The notes beneath the pieces are model-generated. The model searched no databases, was not told where the DNA came from, and was given only the letters and a program-made list of their open reading frames with translations. Of a stretch of 64,000 nucleotides of DNA, positions 33,774 to 43,557 are shown one piece after another. A program made the position numbers and the translations under genes. Each line of letters opens with the position of its first letter. Position 1 is the first letter of the stretch. This DNA comes from DAINPP01 sp036743375 (GTDB taxonomy: Bacteria; Thermotogota; Thermotogae; MWEM01). The DNA lies in contig DAINPP010000009.1 in NCBI GenBank assembly GCA_036743375.1, positions 6,314-70,313 on the forward strand. Direction: 5' to 3'.

Positions 33774-35444
33774 TTACTGTTTAAGATTGATGAGCATCTC
33801 AAGTGCTCCATACTGCCATTTTCCAGCCCATGAACATGGGTAACCTTCAGGATTGTCTTCTGTTGGCCAATTCTTCCATACACTTGATGTTGACTGTGCC
33901 CAGAGACCGTTGTACCAGAGAGGCACGGAAGGCATTGCCTCAAGCATGATCTGCTGAATTTCCGCTGCCTTATCCATGATTGCCGGATCCGTATCCTGCA
34001 TCATGTTGAAATCATCGATAGCTGCAAACAATTCGGGGTTGTCGTATCTTCCGAAGTTTCCGTCCGTTACTTCTTCACCGTAAATTTCATCACAGACGAC
34101 GTAATTCCAGTATGTCCAAGGTGTTGTACTCCTGGATGATGAGTTGTTGTTGATTGCCATATCGAATGAACCGTCATGGATCATATTGTTATAGATGGAA
34201 TAATCCGGGAAATCAGGAACGGCATTAATTCCTACTGCCTTCAGGTTCGTTGCAAGGATCTTGATGGATTCCATCCAGTCTGTCCAACCATTGGGAACGA
34301 TGATCTTGAAGCTGATTGCGTTTCCATCTTTGTCTTCTCTCCATCCGTCTCCGTTTACGTCGACGTATCCGAGTTCATCGAGCATAGCCTTTGCCTTTTC
34401 AGGATTGTATGAGAAACCGTATTCTTCAACGACTTCTTCAGAAAGGAACTTCGTCCAGCCTTCACCAAAGAGTCCTGTCGGATTTGCAACTTTTACCTGA
34501 TTTTCAAATACCTTTTCCGCAATCATTGCAGGATTGAAGGCAAATGCAATAGCTCTTCTGAATCCAGCATCGTTTAATGCGGGTTTGGTGGCATTAAGGA
34601 AAAGAAGTGCTGTATTTTCTGAAAGCATGTAAGGGGAACCCTTGAACCATGTTGTGAGACCAAATGTGTCTTTGATCTTTGGAACACCAGGAATGAAGAA
34701 GTTACTGAGGTCGAGTTCGCCTTTCATAAGCATTCCAAGTGCAACGTTGTTTCCATTAACCACGAGATTAATGAGATATTTTGGCTTCGGCTGACCCATT
34801 ACGTCATTTCCCCACCAGTTTTCATTTCTAACCCAGATCATTCTGTCCTGACCTGTTGCTTCCATCATGTAAGGACCTGTACCAACCGGGTTTGCATTTG
34901 CCGTTGTCAAATATTCTGAAGGATCCATTGCTTCCCAGATATGTTTTGGAAGGATTCTGAGATCGTAAAGCGTTCTCTTCCATTCCTGATAATGTACATT
35001 ATCGTTAAATGTGAATCTGACTTTGTAAGGTGTTACTGCTTCTACCTTATCCAACCATTTCCAGATGTTGGAGTAATGAAGTGCGTTGTCTTTTGCCACT
35101 TCAAAGGTGAAAACAACATCGTCAGCCGTAAAGGATTTTCCGTCTGTCCATTTCACACCTTTTCTCAGTTCAGCTTCATAAACCTTTGATCCAATCCATT
35201 CTCCCGATGTTGCGAGATAAGGAACAAATTCATCTGTTGTCGGGTAATAGAGGAAAAGATATTCATAAACAAGCCCACCTGTTCCGGTTGTTTCCTGCCA
35301 TGGTGTAAGTGGATTCCAGTTAGTTGGTGCATTCCAGAGCCCTCCACCGTAAACGAATGTTTCTGAGCGATCGTAAGCAAATGATGTTGCCGCAACAAAT
35401 AAAACTAATGCAACTGCCAAAAAGACCTTCCAATGACCTTTCAT
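33774..35444 (-). CDS. extracellular solute-binding protein, family 5 (oligosaccharide/oligopeptide)
   Basis: This is a 556-residue SBP_bac_5 protein with a signal peptide (MKGHWKVFLAVALVLFVAATSFA) and no lipobox. Motifs include VKWTDGKSFTADDVVFTFE, the family signature around the first domain, and NPVGTGPYMM. Family members bind oligopeptides, but in Thermotoga several Opp-like systems bind oligosaccharides such as mannosides and cellobiose. The neighbouring beta-mannosidase and shared operator favour a mannoside ligand (inference). AGAGGTG precedes the ATG. Confidence 0.92.
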   Translation of the reverse strand: MKGHWKVFLAVALVLFVAATSFAYDRSETFVYGGGLWNAPTNWNPLTPWQETTGTGGLVYEYLFLYYPTTDEFVPYLATSGEWIGSKVYEAELRKGVKWTDGKSFTADDVVFTFEVAKDNALHYSNIWKWLDKVEAVTPYKVRFTFNDNVHYQEWKRTLYDLRILPKHIWEAMDPSEYLTTANANPVGTGPYMMEATGQDRMIWVRNENWWGNDVMGQPKPKYLINLVVNGNNVALGMLMKGELDLSNFFIPGVPKIKDTFGLTTWFKGSPYMLSENTALLFLNATKPALNDAGFRRAIAFAFNPAMIAEKVFENQVKVANPTGLFGEGWTKFLSEEVVEEYGFSYNPEKAKAMLDELGYVDVNGDGWREDKDGNAISFKIIVPNGWTDWMESIKILATNLKAVGINAVPDFPDYSIYNNMIHDGSFDMAINNNSSSRSTTPWTYWNYVVCDEIYGEEVTDGNFGRYDNPELFAAIDDFNMMQDTDPAIMDKAAEIQQIMLEAMPSVPLWYNGLWAQSTSSVWKNWPTEDNPEGYPCSWAGKWQYGALEMLINLKQ

Positions 35445-35760
35445 ACAAACACCTCTTTTAATAGATTTTTTTTACAACAGTTTTCATGCCCACCCATTTT
35501 GCCCTATTCATGAAAATTATGCTGTTCAAAAGAACTATATAATGAAACATGATACATCTTGAATTTTTTAAAACCTAATTACACCTGATTATTCAGAAAT
35601 ATTCAGAATTATGTACAAATCCTTTACTTTTTCGGATTGTTTCAGAAAACAATGAAACAGCCAAACTTGGATAACGCTCTATACGCATCGATGCAGCTTT
35701 TTAAAATAAAAAAAGCACAGTTTCCCGTGCTTTTTTGAAAATCATCTTTACTTATTAAAA
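35445..35760. promoter_or_regulatory. promoter region of the importer operon with LacI-type operator
   Basis: On the minus strand TTCAAG (35558-35563) and TATAGT (35534-35539), 18 bp apart, form a candidate promoter. The spacer contains TGAAACATGATACA (35543-35556), nearly identical to the 14-mer upstream of the beta-mannosidase gene. At 35708-35736 the stem AAAAAAGCAC/GTGCTTTTTT is the terminator of the beta-mannosidase gene. No gene is visible in the gap. Confidence 0.7.
35708..35736. terminator. terminator downstream of the beta-mannosidase gene
   Basis: The perfect stem AAAAAAGCAC/GTGCTTTTTT has an 8-9-base loop and A and T tracts on both sides. It lies 25 bases beyond the beta-mannosidase stop codon. 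Confidence 0.88.
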
Positions 35761-38280
35761 TTACTCTCTTGTTATTTCAAACAGGCTTCTTACAATCAGA
35801 TCTTCAGGTTTCATCTCTTTTTCAGATTTAAAATGTATCACTTTTCTTGTCCCGTCGAAGGAGAAATAATTGTCATCAAAGATCATATGATCATTACAAA
35901 CAGACTCTTTAATATCGATAAAGCAATAGATGACCGGAACGGTCGAAGAAACGGCAATCTCGTATGAATTTCCGTTTCTTTTCAGCGAATAATCGAAAAA
36001 GGGTTTTTTAAGGTTCAGCTTCTTAGGAATACAGAACAGTTTAAAGCCTTCGGAAATGAGGGTTTTATCGTTGTCATACAACTTGAAGAAAGCAATTGAC
36101 TCTTCAGCAACTGCCTTTATTTCCTTCAGAGAAATCTTTTTAACACCCTTTGAAGATAGCCTTTCAACCTTAATCTTTTCCCCTTTTGAATAAAGCACTT
36201 CACCTTCCGTAGAAAGGACACTGAGTTCGTAGAACCCTGAAAAATCCTCGTTGAGATCGTTGCTTATCCAGACCTCAAGGTCTTTATCCGTTTCCAGACC
36301 ACTGATCATAAGCGGATTGAAGAAACGCTTTGCCACATAATGCAAAGCCTTCCAACGGCCGTAATAATCGATAGAAGACCAGCTTGCCACCGGCCAGCAA
36401 TCGTTCACCTGCCAGTACAAGGCCCCCATACAATGATAATCGTTCCTGTTCTGCCTCCAGTGTTCCACACCATACTGCATGGCTTCCGCCTGAGAAAGCT
36501 GTGAAAGAACAATCTGTTTGTCAAAACTCTGAGGAATGGAAAACTGTTTCTCCATATAATCGTAGATTTTTTTGTTTCCCGCCGGATTTTTCTGATGATT
36601 CTCCATGATTTCACTGTCATAAGCCATCTGTTCTTCCGGACAGAAAGCCCTGATCGTCTTGATATCCGGGAAAGATTCAAATCCGAATTCAGACATAAAC
36701 CGCGAGTTAAATTCCCTGTAGGATTCGAGTGGATACCCTTCATGCCAGACCTTCCAGTAATGCGAATCCCCATAGTTCTCAGATTCAGGATCATTGAAAT
36801 TACCACCCGATGACGGTGAACTCGGCCAGTACGGACGTACACCATCGAACGTTTTCACATAGGCGGGCAGTATTTCTTCAAATAGTCTCAGATAGAATTG
36901 TTTCAATTCCGGAACGAATTTCTCAAATCCCCAGCAAACCCAGCCTATTTCCATCTCGTTATTACCGACCCAGATGGCCAGTGACGGATGATTTCTCAAA
37001 CGCCTTATGTTATCTTCCGCTTCCCGTTTGACATTTTCCTCAAATCCTTCAAAATCCGGGGTGGGTCTACACGCAAAGGTAAAATCCTGCCAGACAAGAA
37101 TTCCCATTTTATCACAATAATCATAGAATTCGTCATCCTCATAGATACCGCCACCCCAGACCCTTATCATATTCATGTTGGCCTTCAGACAATCATCAAT
37201 AACCTTTTCATGTAATCTGTTTCTTCTCCCCCGTACAATCAGAGAATCTGAGGGAATCCAATTTACCCCTTTGGCAAACACAGGGATCCCGTTCAGTTCA
37301 AAATAGAAGGTTTCTCCCCATCTGTCTGCTCTTCTGATGAGATTGATCTCACGGATCCCGAATTTCAAAGTCTTGACGTCGATGACCTCTCCGTCTTTGA
37401 TCAGTGACGCCGTGATCTCGTAAAGTTCAGGTGTTCCGAGTTCCTTCGTCCACCATAAAACCGGAGACCCTACTTCTATCTCGCTTAATAGGGTTCTGTC
37501 GGATATTGCGGCGACAGATTCATGTACCACTTTTTCTTTATTCCTGACGGTATATTGAACGGTAAGAGAAGCTGAATCATCAGGAATCAAAGGCTCTGAT
37601 AAAACGAGTTCTGTCTTTAAGATTGCTTTTTCCGCCATTCCGGGTTCTGAAAATGTTAGCTCTGTACGGATGGCAAGATCCTCTATCATCCGATTGCAGG
37701 TATGGAGTTCCACTGCTCTCCAGATCCCCATGTCCGGTATACGCGGTCCCCAATCCCAGCCAAATGAGTAGTAGGCCTTTCTCAAGGTTTCGATTCCCGG
37801 AATTTGAAAGTTATGTGATCCGATATCATCGATATCAAATCCCATATCCTCGACTCGTCTACGAGCTTCCGCAACAGGACTTTTAAAAACGACACGAAGG
37901 GAGTTTTCACTTTTCAAAATGTTCTTTCCGGGTTTTTTCAGATAGCAGTCATAAGTGCGATGCATGTTGTCGCCACTGAGTATCCGTTCATCGTTAAAAT
38001 AAACCTCGACAATCGTATCAAGTCCCTTGAATCTGAGGATGACAATCTCCGTATTAAGCATATCTTCTGGTGCATAAAGCTTCATGGAATATTCCCAGTC
38101 GTTTTCATAAACCCACTTGGCATCAAATTCATTCATTCCATAAAAAGGATCGGGAATCACCGAATTATCCAACAGTGTTTCATAAACGGTTCCCGGAACA
38201 ACGGCCGGATACGATTCGGTCCCGCCTGTCATTTTCAGGCTCCAACCCTCTGTTAACGCGATAATATTATGTTTTTTCAT
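35761..38280 (-). CDS. GH2 family beta-mannosidase
   Basis: This is an 839-residue cytoplasmic enzyme without a signal peptide. It has the GH2 order: sugar-binding-like jelly roll (1-180), immunoglobulin-like domain (200-310), TIM barrel (320-640) and C-terminal beta domains. The acid/base is Glu442 in IWVGNNEMEIG, and the nucleophile Glu531 lies in SRFMSEFGFESFP. The YSFGWDWGPRIPDMGIW segment is typical of beta-mannosidases and not of beta-galactosidases. It removes terminal beta-D-mannose from imported mannooligosaccharides. GGGG precedes the ATG. A LacI-type operator lies about 50 bases upstream and is shared with the downstream importer operon. Confidence 0.94.
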   Translation of the reverse strand: MKKHNIIALTEGWSLKMTGGTESYPAVVPGTVYETLLDNSVIPDPFYGMNEFDAKWVYENDWEYSMKLYAPEDMLNTEIVILRFKGLDTIVEVYFNDERILSGDNMHRTYDCYLKKPGKNILKSENSLRVVFKSPVAEARRRVEDMGFDIDDIGSHNFQIPGIETLRKAYYSFGWDWGPRIPDMGIWRAVELHTCNRMIEDLAIRTELTFSEPGMAEKAILKTELVLSEPLIPDDSASLTVQYTVRNKEKVVHESVAAISDRTLLSEIEVGSPVLWWTKELGTPELYEITASLIKDGEVIDVKTLKFGIREINLIRRADRWGETFYFELNGIPVFAKGVNWIPSDSLIVRGRRNRLHEKVIDDCLKANMNMIRVWGGGIYEDDEFYDYCDKMGILVWQDFTFACRPTPDFEGFEENVKREAEDNIRRLRNHPSLAIWVGNNEMEIGWVCWGFEKFVPELKQFYLRLFEEILPAYVKTFDGVRPYWPSSPSSGGNFNDPESENYGDSHYWKVWHEGYPLESYREFNSRFMSEFGFESFPDIKTIRAFCPEEQMAYDSEIMENHQKNPAGNKKIYDYMEKQFSIPQSFDKQIVLSQLSQAEAMQYGVEHWRQNRNDYHCMGALYWQVNDCWPVASWSSIDYYGRWKALHYVAKRFFNPLMISGLETDKDLEVWISNDLNEDFSGFYELSVLSTEGEVLYSKGEKIKVERLSSKGVKKISLKEIKAVAEESIAFFKLYDNDKTLISEGFKLFCIPKKLNLKKPFFDYSLKRNGNSYEIAVSSTVPVIYCFIDIKESVCNDHMIFDDNYFSFDGTRKVIHFKSEKEMKPEDLIVRSLFEITRE

Positions 38281-38326
38281 ATAAATTCCCCTTTACAGTA
38301 TAAAATTCTACGAGGATATTTAATCA

Positions 38327-38340
38327 TGAAACATGTTACA
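38327..38340 (-). promoter_or_regulatory. putative LacI-type operator upstream of beta-mannosidase gene
   Basis: TGAAACATGTTACA is palindromic except for one position pair, TG(A/T)AACATGTT(A/T)CA. It matches TGAAACATGATACA at 35543-35556 in 13 of 14 positions. It lies upstream of a minus-strand TATACT at about 38298-38303. The nearby LacI gene ending at 28831 is the likely binder. Confidence 0.65.
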
Positions 38341-38341
38341 T

Positions 38342-40069
38342 TCAAAAAACGGGGTCTACGAATTCAAATGTCCGCGTGTCGATTAACCCAAGGTTTGTAA
38401 TCTTAAGCTCCGGTATGACTTCAAGCTGTATGAATGAAAGGGCCATAAACGGATTTTCCAGGATGCATCCAAGCTCCTCCCTTGCCGCACGTTGAAGCTC
38501 CAGTTTTTTCTCAACGACGGTCTCGAGGGGTTCTGAAGACATCAGTCCGGCAACCGACAAGGGCAGAGACGCAATGACCTTCCCGTTCAATGCCACAGAC
38601 ATCCCCCCCTTATTGGCAATCACATCGTTAAGCGCACAGGCCATATCCCCTTCATTTTTCCCCGTAACGGATATGTTATGAGAATCATGTCCTACAGAAA
38701 GGGCAATGGCTCCGTCTTTAAGACCTATTCCGGAGACAAATGCCATCGAAAACTGCTTCTCAGTCGTATAACGGTTGATAACCGCCACTTTTGCAAAGTC
38801 TATTCCCGAGAGATCCGGTTCCCCGTTGATAATCTCCGTTTCCTCTATCACTTCTCTGGTCAGGACGGACTCACCGAAGACCTTTATCCCCCTGAGTCGA
38901 GCCCGGTCCTTTTTTATTTTCATCAGAAAATCCTCTGCCGCATAATAGGGACATCTGACGGTGTTTTCAACATTTCTGAAGCTTTCAAAGGCAGGCGGAA
39001 AATGTGCGACACATTCCCCTTTTTCAGCCACTATCTTCGAATCCTTTATCACCATTTCCGGATAGAAATCGTTCAGGTTGGAGGTTACCACCATATCCGC
39101 CTTGTATCCCGGGGCAATGGCCCCCATACTTCTTAACCCGTAATGGCGTGCCGTGTTGATCGTGGCAATTCGGATAGCTGTGATAGGATCCACACCGTTT
39201 TTAACGCTGATCCTGATCATCTCATCCACATCGCCCTTCAGTATATCCTCCGCATGTTTATCATCACTGCAGAAGGACAGATAGGGTTCCGTTTTATCGT
39301 TCACAATCGGAAGGAGATTTTCCAGATCCCTTTCACCGCTTCCATATCTCATCAGGACCTGCATACCGCAGGAAAGTTTTTCATAGGCCTCTTCTGCCGT
39401 TGTACTCTCATGATCCGATTTGATAAAGGCAGCCGCATACGCGTTGAGATCCTTACCCGAAAGTCCCGGGGCATGCCCGTCTATCTTCTTGTATTTATGT
39501 CTGAAAAGCTCTATCATCGTCAGCAGGTTTTCATCCTTATTCAGGATACCGGGATAATTCATGACTTCACCAAGGCCAAGAACCCTCGGGTGTTTCTCGA
39601 TAAATCCGATCATGTCCATTACCCGGACATCCGCCCCGTTTGTCTCCATGGCAGTAGCCGGTACACAGGACGGAAGCATGAAATAGATATTCAGTGGAAC
39701 CCCCTCGGTATAATCCAGGAAAAACTGAACCCCTTCAAGCCCCATCACGTTGGCTATTTCATGCGGATCGGCAATAACCGTCGTCGTTCCCCTTGCCAGT
39801 ACGGCCCTGGCAAACTCTCTCGGCTCAAGCAGACTGCTTTCTATATGAAGATGGGCATTGATCAATCCGGGAACGAGATATTTCCCTTCAAGATCGATAA
39901 TCTCCTTTCCCTTTTCATAATCCCCCACACCCGCTATTCTCTTCCTGTATATGGCAACGTTTGTCTTTTTCACATCGCCTGAAAACACATTAACAACACG
40001 TGCATTTCTGATCAGCAAATCAGCCGGAACTTCTCCCCTCGCAACCGGAATAATCTCAATCGCTCTCAT
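38342..40069 (-). CDS. ade: adenine deaminase
   Basis: This cytoplasmic metal enzyme of about 575 residues deaminates adenine to hypoxanthine in purine salvage. The amidohydrolase metal motif HLHIESS, GTTTVIADPHEIANV, LGLGEVMNYPG and DGHAPGLSG are all present. The C-terminal AdeC domain has SVGHDSHNISVTGKN, characteristic of bacterial Ade and not of eukaryotic-type adenosine deaminase. The ATG at 40069 follows GGGGAGGG; an earlier frame start at 40123 lies inside the upstream CDF gene. It is 16 bases downstream of that gene and likely co-transcribed. Confidence 0.96.
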   Translation of the reverse strand: MRAIEIIPVARGEVPADLLIRNARVVNVFSGDVKKTNVAIYRKRIAGVGDYEKGKEIIDLEGKYLVPGLINAHLHIESSLLEPREFARAVLARGTTTVIADPHEIANVMGLEGVQFFLDYTEGVPLNIYFMLPSCVPATAMETNGADVRVMDMIGFIEKHPRVLGLGEVMNYPGILNKDENLLTMIELFRHKYKKIDGHAPGLSGKDLNAYAAAFIKSDHESTTAEEAYEKLSCGMQVLMRYGSGERDLENLLPIVNDKTEPYLSFCSDDKHAEDILKGDVDEMIRISVKNGVDPITAIRIATINTARHYGLRSMGAIAPGYKADMVVTSNLNDFYPEMVIKDSKIVAEKGECVAHFPPAFESFRNVENTVRCPYYAAEDFLMKIKKDRARLRGIKVFGESVLTREVIEETEIINGEPDLSGIDFAKVAVINRYTTEKQFSMAFVSGIGLKDGAIALSVGHDSHNISVTGKNEGDMACALNDVIANKGGMSVALNGKVIASLPLSVAGLMSSEPLETVVEKKLELQRAAREELGCILENPFMALSFIQLEVIPELKITNLGLIDTRTFEFVDPVF

Positions 40070-40085
40070 CAAATCCCTCCCCTTT

Positions 40086-41003
40086 TTATTTGTGTCTCTT
40101 TGAACAAACGCCATATTTCTCATCTTCTTCTACATTTCCAAGTGGCTCGACATGGATCAGCACATCATAAACATGTTCAACATGTTCCTTAATGCTCTTT
40201 TCCACCTGTCTCGCTATCTCATGACTCGCGGTGACGGTCATCTGCCCATCCACCTCTATATCGAGATCTATGATCAAATAGGCCCCTATCTTCCTTATCC
40301 TTGCCTTGTGAGGATTATAGGCACCTTCGACAATACCGACCGCGTGAAATATCTGATTGTAAACCGATGTATCCTCTACCCCTTCCATCAGTTCATGATT
40401 CTCTTCATAAAAGATCTCTATGGCCACTTTGATGATCCATACGCCAAGGAATAGCGCGACGATCTTATCCAATATCGGTAAATTGAACACGTAGGTAAAG
40501 ATAAGACCTATCAGGACACTGGATGACAGGAAGACATCATTTCTCATATTTTTGGCGTCAGCGATCAGCATGGAACTCTTCTCCCTCTTACCCGTCGAAT
40601 ATTTGTACCAGGCCAAAAATATTTTAACGATGATGGAAAAGATCGTAACGTATATGGCCGGAGCGGAAGGGATTTGAGAAACTTCTCCGGAAAAGATCCG
40701 TTGAATGGAAGTGATGATCAGTTGTATTCCCGCATAAAAAATGATAAAGGCCAATATGCCTGTTGCAATGGTTTCCGCACGGCCATGCCCGTAAGGATGC
40801 TCTTCATCCGGTGGTTTGTCTATTATCTTTGTCACCCACAGGGTAAGAAATGAGGTCAGGATATCCGTCGTACTGTCTATCCCGTCACCGATAACGGCAA
40901 AACTACCTGTAACGGCCCCCGTAAATATCTTCAGAACCGCCAGAATAGTGTTACCTATCACTCCAATCCATGACGCTCTTTTTATGTTTTGTATCCTGTT
41001 CAA
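40086..41003 (-). CDS. cation diffusion facilitator (CDF) metal exporter
   Basis: This is a 305-residue membrane protein with six helices and a cytoplasmic C-terminal metal-binding domain. The transport site reads GDGIDSTTD in helix 2 and DAKNMRND in helix 5, so aspartates replace the usual histidine of zinc-selective members. This suggests Mn, Fe or Ni instead of strict Zn (inference). The loop HPYGHGRAE and the C-terminal beta-alpha domain (VHDVL-like YDVLIHVEP) are conserved. It exchanges the metal for protons. Confidence 0.92.
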   Translation of the reverse strand: MNRIQNIKRASWIGVIGNTILAVLKIFTGAVTGSFAVIGDGIDSTTDILTSFLTLWVTKIIDKPPDEEHPYGHGRAETIATGILAFIIFYAGIQLIITSIQRIFSGEVSQIPSAPAIYVTIFSIIVKIFLAWYKYSTGKREKSSMLIADAKNMRNDVFLSSSVLIGLIFTYVFNLPILDKIVALFLGVWIIKVAIEIFYEENHELMEGVEDTSVYNQIFHAVGIVEGAYNPHKARIRKIGAYLIIDLDIEVDGQMTVTASHEIARQVEKSIKEHVEHVYDVLIHVEPLGNVEEDEKYGVCSKRHK

Positions 41004-41140
41004 ATATATTCCTCCCTTTAATCAGTCTTAATTTTTCTATTTTACCTTATTATGCATGCCTAAGACAAGTGAAGTGTCAGCAAATAGCAAAATAATGATG
41101 ACTAATATTTAAAATAAAAAAAAAGTATCGGTTTTACAAA

Positions 41141-41154
41141 TATAATGGTATAAT
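41141..41154 (+). promoter_or_regulatory. tandem -10 elements of the HU gene
   Basis: TATAAT occurs at 41141-41146 and again at 41149-41154. The second is preceded by TGG, giving an extended -10 TGGTATAAT. No good -35 is visible at the right distance. The HU start codon is about 65 bases downstream. Confidence 0.6.
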
Positions 41155-41218
41155 CACGGGTATGACCTGAGATGGTGTACAATGAAGCATATTTTTTATA
41201 TATTTTGGAGGGTGTATT

Positions 41219-41491
41219 ATGAATAAACTTCAACTCGTTAAAGCACTTGCAGAATCAACAAACACTTCACAGAAACAGGCAGAACTGTTCCTCAACGAAT
41301 TCCTTAAAACGGTAACTGATGAATTGACAGAGGGAAATGAAGTTAAACTCGTTGGATTTGGAACTTTTAAGACGAAGGTAAATGAAGCAAGAAAGGGTAT
41401 TAACCCACAGACAAAGGAAGAAATCGATATTCCTAAAAAGAGGGTTCCGAAGTTCGTTCCAGGAAAAGAACTCAAAGAAAACGTAAAATAA
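41219..41491 (+). CDS. hup: HU family DNA-binding protein
   Basis: This 90-residue histone-like protein bends and compacts DNA as a dimer. The N-terminal helical dimer part is followed by the beta-arm signature GFGTFKTKVNEARKGINPQTKEEIDIPKKRVPKFVPGK, where the RKGINPQT loop inserts into the minor groove. The length is normal. TTGGAGG precedes the ATG. It is monocistronic with a strong terminator. Confidence 0.97.
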   Translation: MNKLQLVKALAESTNTSQKQAELFLNEFLKTVTDELTEGNEVKLVGFGTFKTKVNEARKGINPQTKEEIDIPKKRVPKFVPGKELKENVK

Positions 41492-41514
41492 GAACTATCG
41501 CAATATTCAGTCGA

Positions 41515-41548
41515 GATGGCCTGTTCCTACAGGCCATCTTTTGTTTTT
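41515..41548 (+). terminator. terminator of the HU gene
   Basis: The 9-bp stem GATGGCCTG/CAGGCCATC has a 6-base loop and is followed by TTTTGTTTTT. It overlaps the last codons of the convergent HD-GYP gene. Confidence 0.88.
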
Positions 41549-43386
41549 GATTGAACGGTAGAAATATCATCCCAGATTTCTGCAATTTCACGCTGATTCT
41601 TCATAAAACAGTCAAAGATAACCGGATTAAAATGCGTGGGCTGTGTCCTTCCTTCTTCACCACAAATGATCGAAATTGCCTTATCGTGAGTATAAGCGCT
41701 CTTGTAAGGCCGCTCGGATCGTAAGGCATCATAAACATCCACGAGTGAGACAATCGCCGCTTCAAGCGGTATGGCCTCCCCTTTGATTCCGTAAGGATAT
41801 CCGGAACCGTCATAGCGTTCATGATGATAAAGGGCAATATTCAACGCCGTATTGAAATAATCATCATCACCAAGGAGTCTTTTCCCGTAAAGTGTGTGTT
41901 TTTTCATCTTCTCCCACTCTTCATCCGTTAATTTGTCCCGTTTCTTCAGGATGGATTTGGGAACAAGGATTTTACCGATATCATGAAGAGGGGCAAAATG
42001 CCTTATTTCTTCGATGCTTGCCGTTGAAAGATTCAACTTTTCCGCTATATAGGCAGAGAGTTCCCCAACGCGATCGATATGATTGCCGGTAACCTCATCG
42101 TAGGCTTCCGCAATATAAGCCAGTCGATTACTGAATTTGACATAGGATTCGTTTAACAGCGATTTATTCTCATCTATCTGAAGATAAAGGCTCAGCAGAT
42201 TACTGAAAAAGGTGGCAAAGCGCTTCGACTCTTGGGAAAAATCCGCATTTTCCCCCTCCATATCCACCGAAATATTGCCATAATGCCTTTTTTCACTTCT
42301 TATTGGGATTAAAAGTGTTTTTTTTACCTCTTTAAAGAACGATTCGAGTTTTACCACTTCAGAGGTAGGCGTACTTTGTCTCGTCAGATCAAGAATATCT
42401 TCGAACACTTCAGGTCTTTCTATATCTAAAAAGAAAGCATCCTGAAAACCAAACCGATTCAGCTCTTCGCAATCATACCCCTTCGCATCGAGAAAAATGG
42501 CCTGATTTTCTTCACGCGTCACGAGGACACCCTTTTTAAATTCCGGGATAAACTCATCAAGCCGGTTGAAAAAATTTTTTAAAAGGACATTTTTATCGTT
42601 ATACCTGAAAAAGCTGATATCGGCGAGTTTTTCTATCTTTTCAATCAATTCCTCGTTGGCCTTGTATGCGTCTGTCAATTCATCGCTGATCGCCTTGATC
42701 TGTTCATAACTCGATTGGATCTCATAATTCTTGGCCTTCAATTCAGAAATATCGGAAGCCGAAGTCAGTACGACTCTTGAAAGTTCGTCTTCATCGTGCA
42801 TAAACAGGGTCTTGGTTATTTTAAGTGTCTGCTGATTTCCCCAGTAATCGCTGAGGGCCATCTCTGCAATAAGGTCCTCTCCCGTTTCCAGAACCCGTTT
42901 GTCCATTTCGGCAAGCTGCCCGAACACCTCTTTATCGATGTGTGTAAATTCATTCATGTATCTGTCTTTCAGTCCGTTAGGCCGCATCCCGAAAAAATCG
43001 GCATTCTTCCGATTGGTAAAGAGAAATTTTCCGTTCTGATCTTTGATACTGAGCATGGAGGGAACATTGTCGATTATATTCTGAATCTGTTTATTCTTCC
43101 GGTCGATCACCTTTATCAGTTCATTCTTCTTCTTCATCTCTTTTCTCTGAATTACGATAGAGGCGACGGTGAAAAAAGTAAAGGCAGCGACGATGATTAC
43201 AAGAATTTCCAGAAAATCTATGGTAGAGATTGTATTTTCCCTGTATAGTTTTATAGATTCTTCTGACGTGGTTTCGGTAACAGGCTTAATCTCATGAAAA
43301 ACTTCGTTATTTTCGGTTAACTGGACATCGGTACCCAAAAGCATCACATTAAAAAATATCATAATAAAAACAATAAATTTTTTCAA
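41527..43386 (-). CDS. membrane-anchored PAS/GAF/HD-GYP phosphodiesterase
   Basis: This is a 619-residue signalling protein. A hydrophobic N-terminus and a second helix at about 58-78 (FLEILVIIVAAFTFFTVASIV) anchor it in the membrane. A PAS domain (100-215), a GAF-like domain (255-400) and a C-terminal HD-GYP domain follow. HD is at 468-469 (LHDIGK), and HHERYDGSGYP (521-531) carries the GYP motif. HD-GYP enzymes hydrolyse cyclic di-GMP. TTG 43386 is the apparent start behind GGAG. No GGDEF cyclase is seen in the window. Confidence 0.92.
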   Translation of the reverse strand: MKKFIVFIMIFFNVMLLGTDVQLTENNEVFHEIKPVTETTSEESIKLYRENTISTIDFLEILVIIVAAFTFFTVASIVIQRKEMKKKNELIKVIDRKNKQIQNIIDNVPSMLSIKDQNGKFLFTNRKNADFFGMRPNGLKDRYMNEFTHIDKEVFGQLAEMDKRVLETGEDLIAEMALSDYWGNQQTLKITKTLFMHDEDELSRVVLTSASDISELKAKNYEIQSSYEQIKAISDELTDAYKANEELIEKIEKLADISFFRYNDKNVLLKNFFNRLDEFIPEFKKGVLVTREENQAIFLDAKGYDCEELNRFGFQDAFFLDIERPEVFEDILDLTRQSTPTSEVVKLESFFKEVKKTLLIPIRSEKRHYGNISVDMEGENADFSQESKRFATFFSNLLSLYLQIDENKSLLNESYVKFSNRLAYIAEAYDEVTGNHIDRVGELSAYIAEKLNLSTASIEEIRHFAPLHDIGKILVPKSILKKRDKLTDEEWEKMKKHTLYGKRLLGDDDYFNTALNIALYHHERYDGSGYPYGIKGEAIPLEAAIVSLVDVYDALRSERPYKSAYTHDKAISIICGEEGRTQPTHFNPVIFDCFMKNQREIAEIWDDISTVQSKTKDGL

Positions 43387-43557
43387 AGTTTACATTCTCC
43401 GTGTGATATACAAATAAGTCTCTAAACAATTCCTTCTTTTAGAGTATTTTTATCTTATCATTATTTTTAACCTATCTTCTTTTAATTATATGAAGTTTTA
43501 TAAGATAAAGACATCATCCGTGACAACAATGGAGAATGTTTGTTTTCTTTCAGTCGA

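Noticed and set aside
39143..39982. 279-codon plus-strand frame
   Set aside because: It lies fully antisense to the adenine deaminase gene, which has all family motifs.
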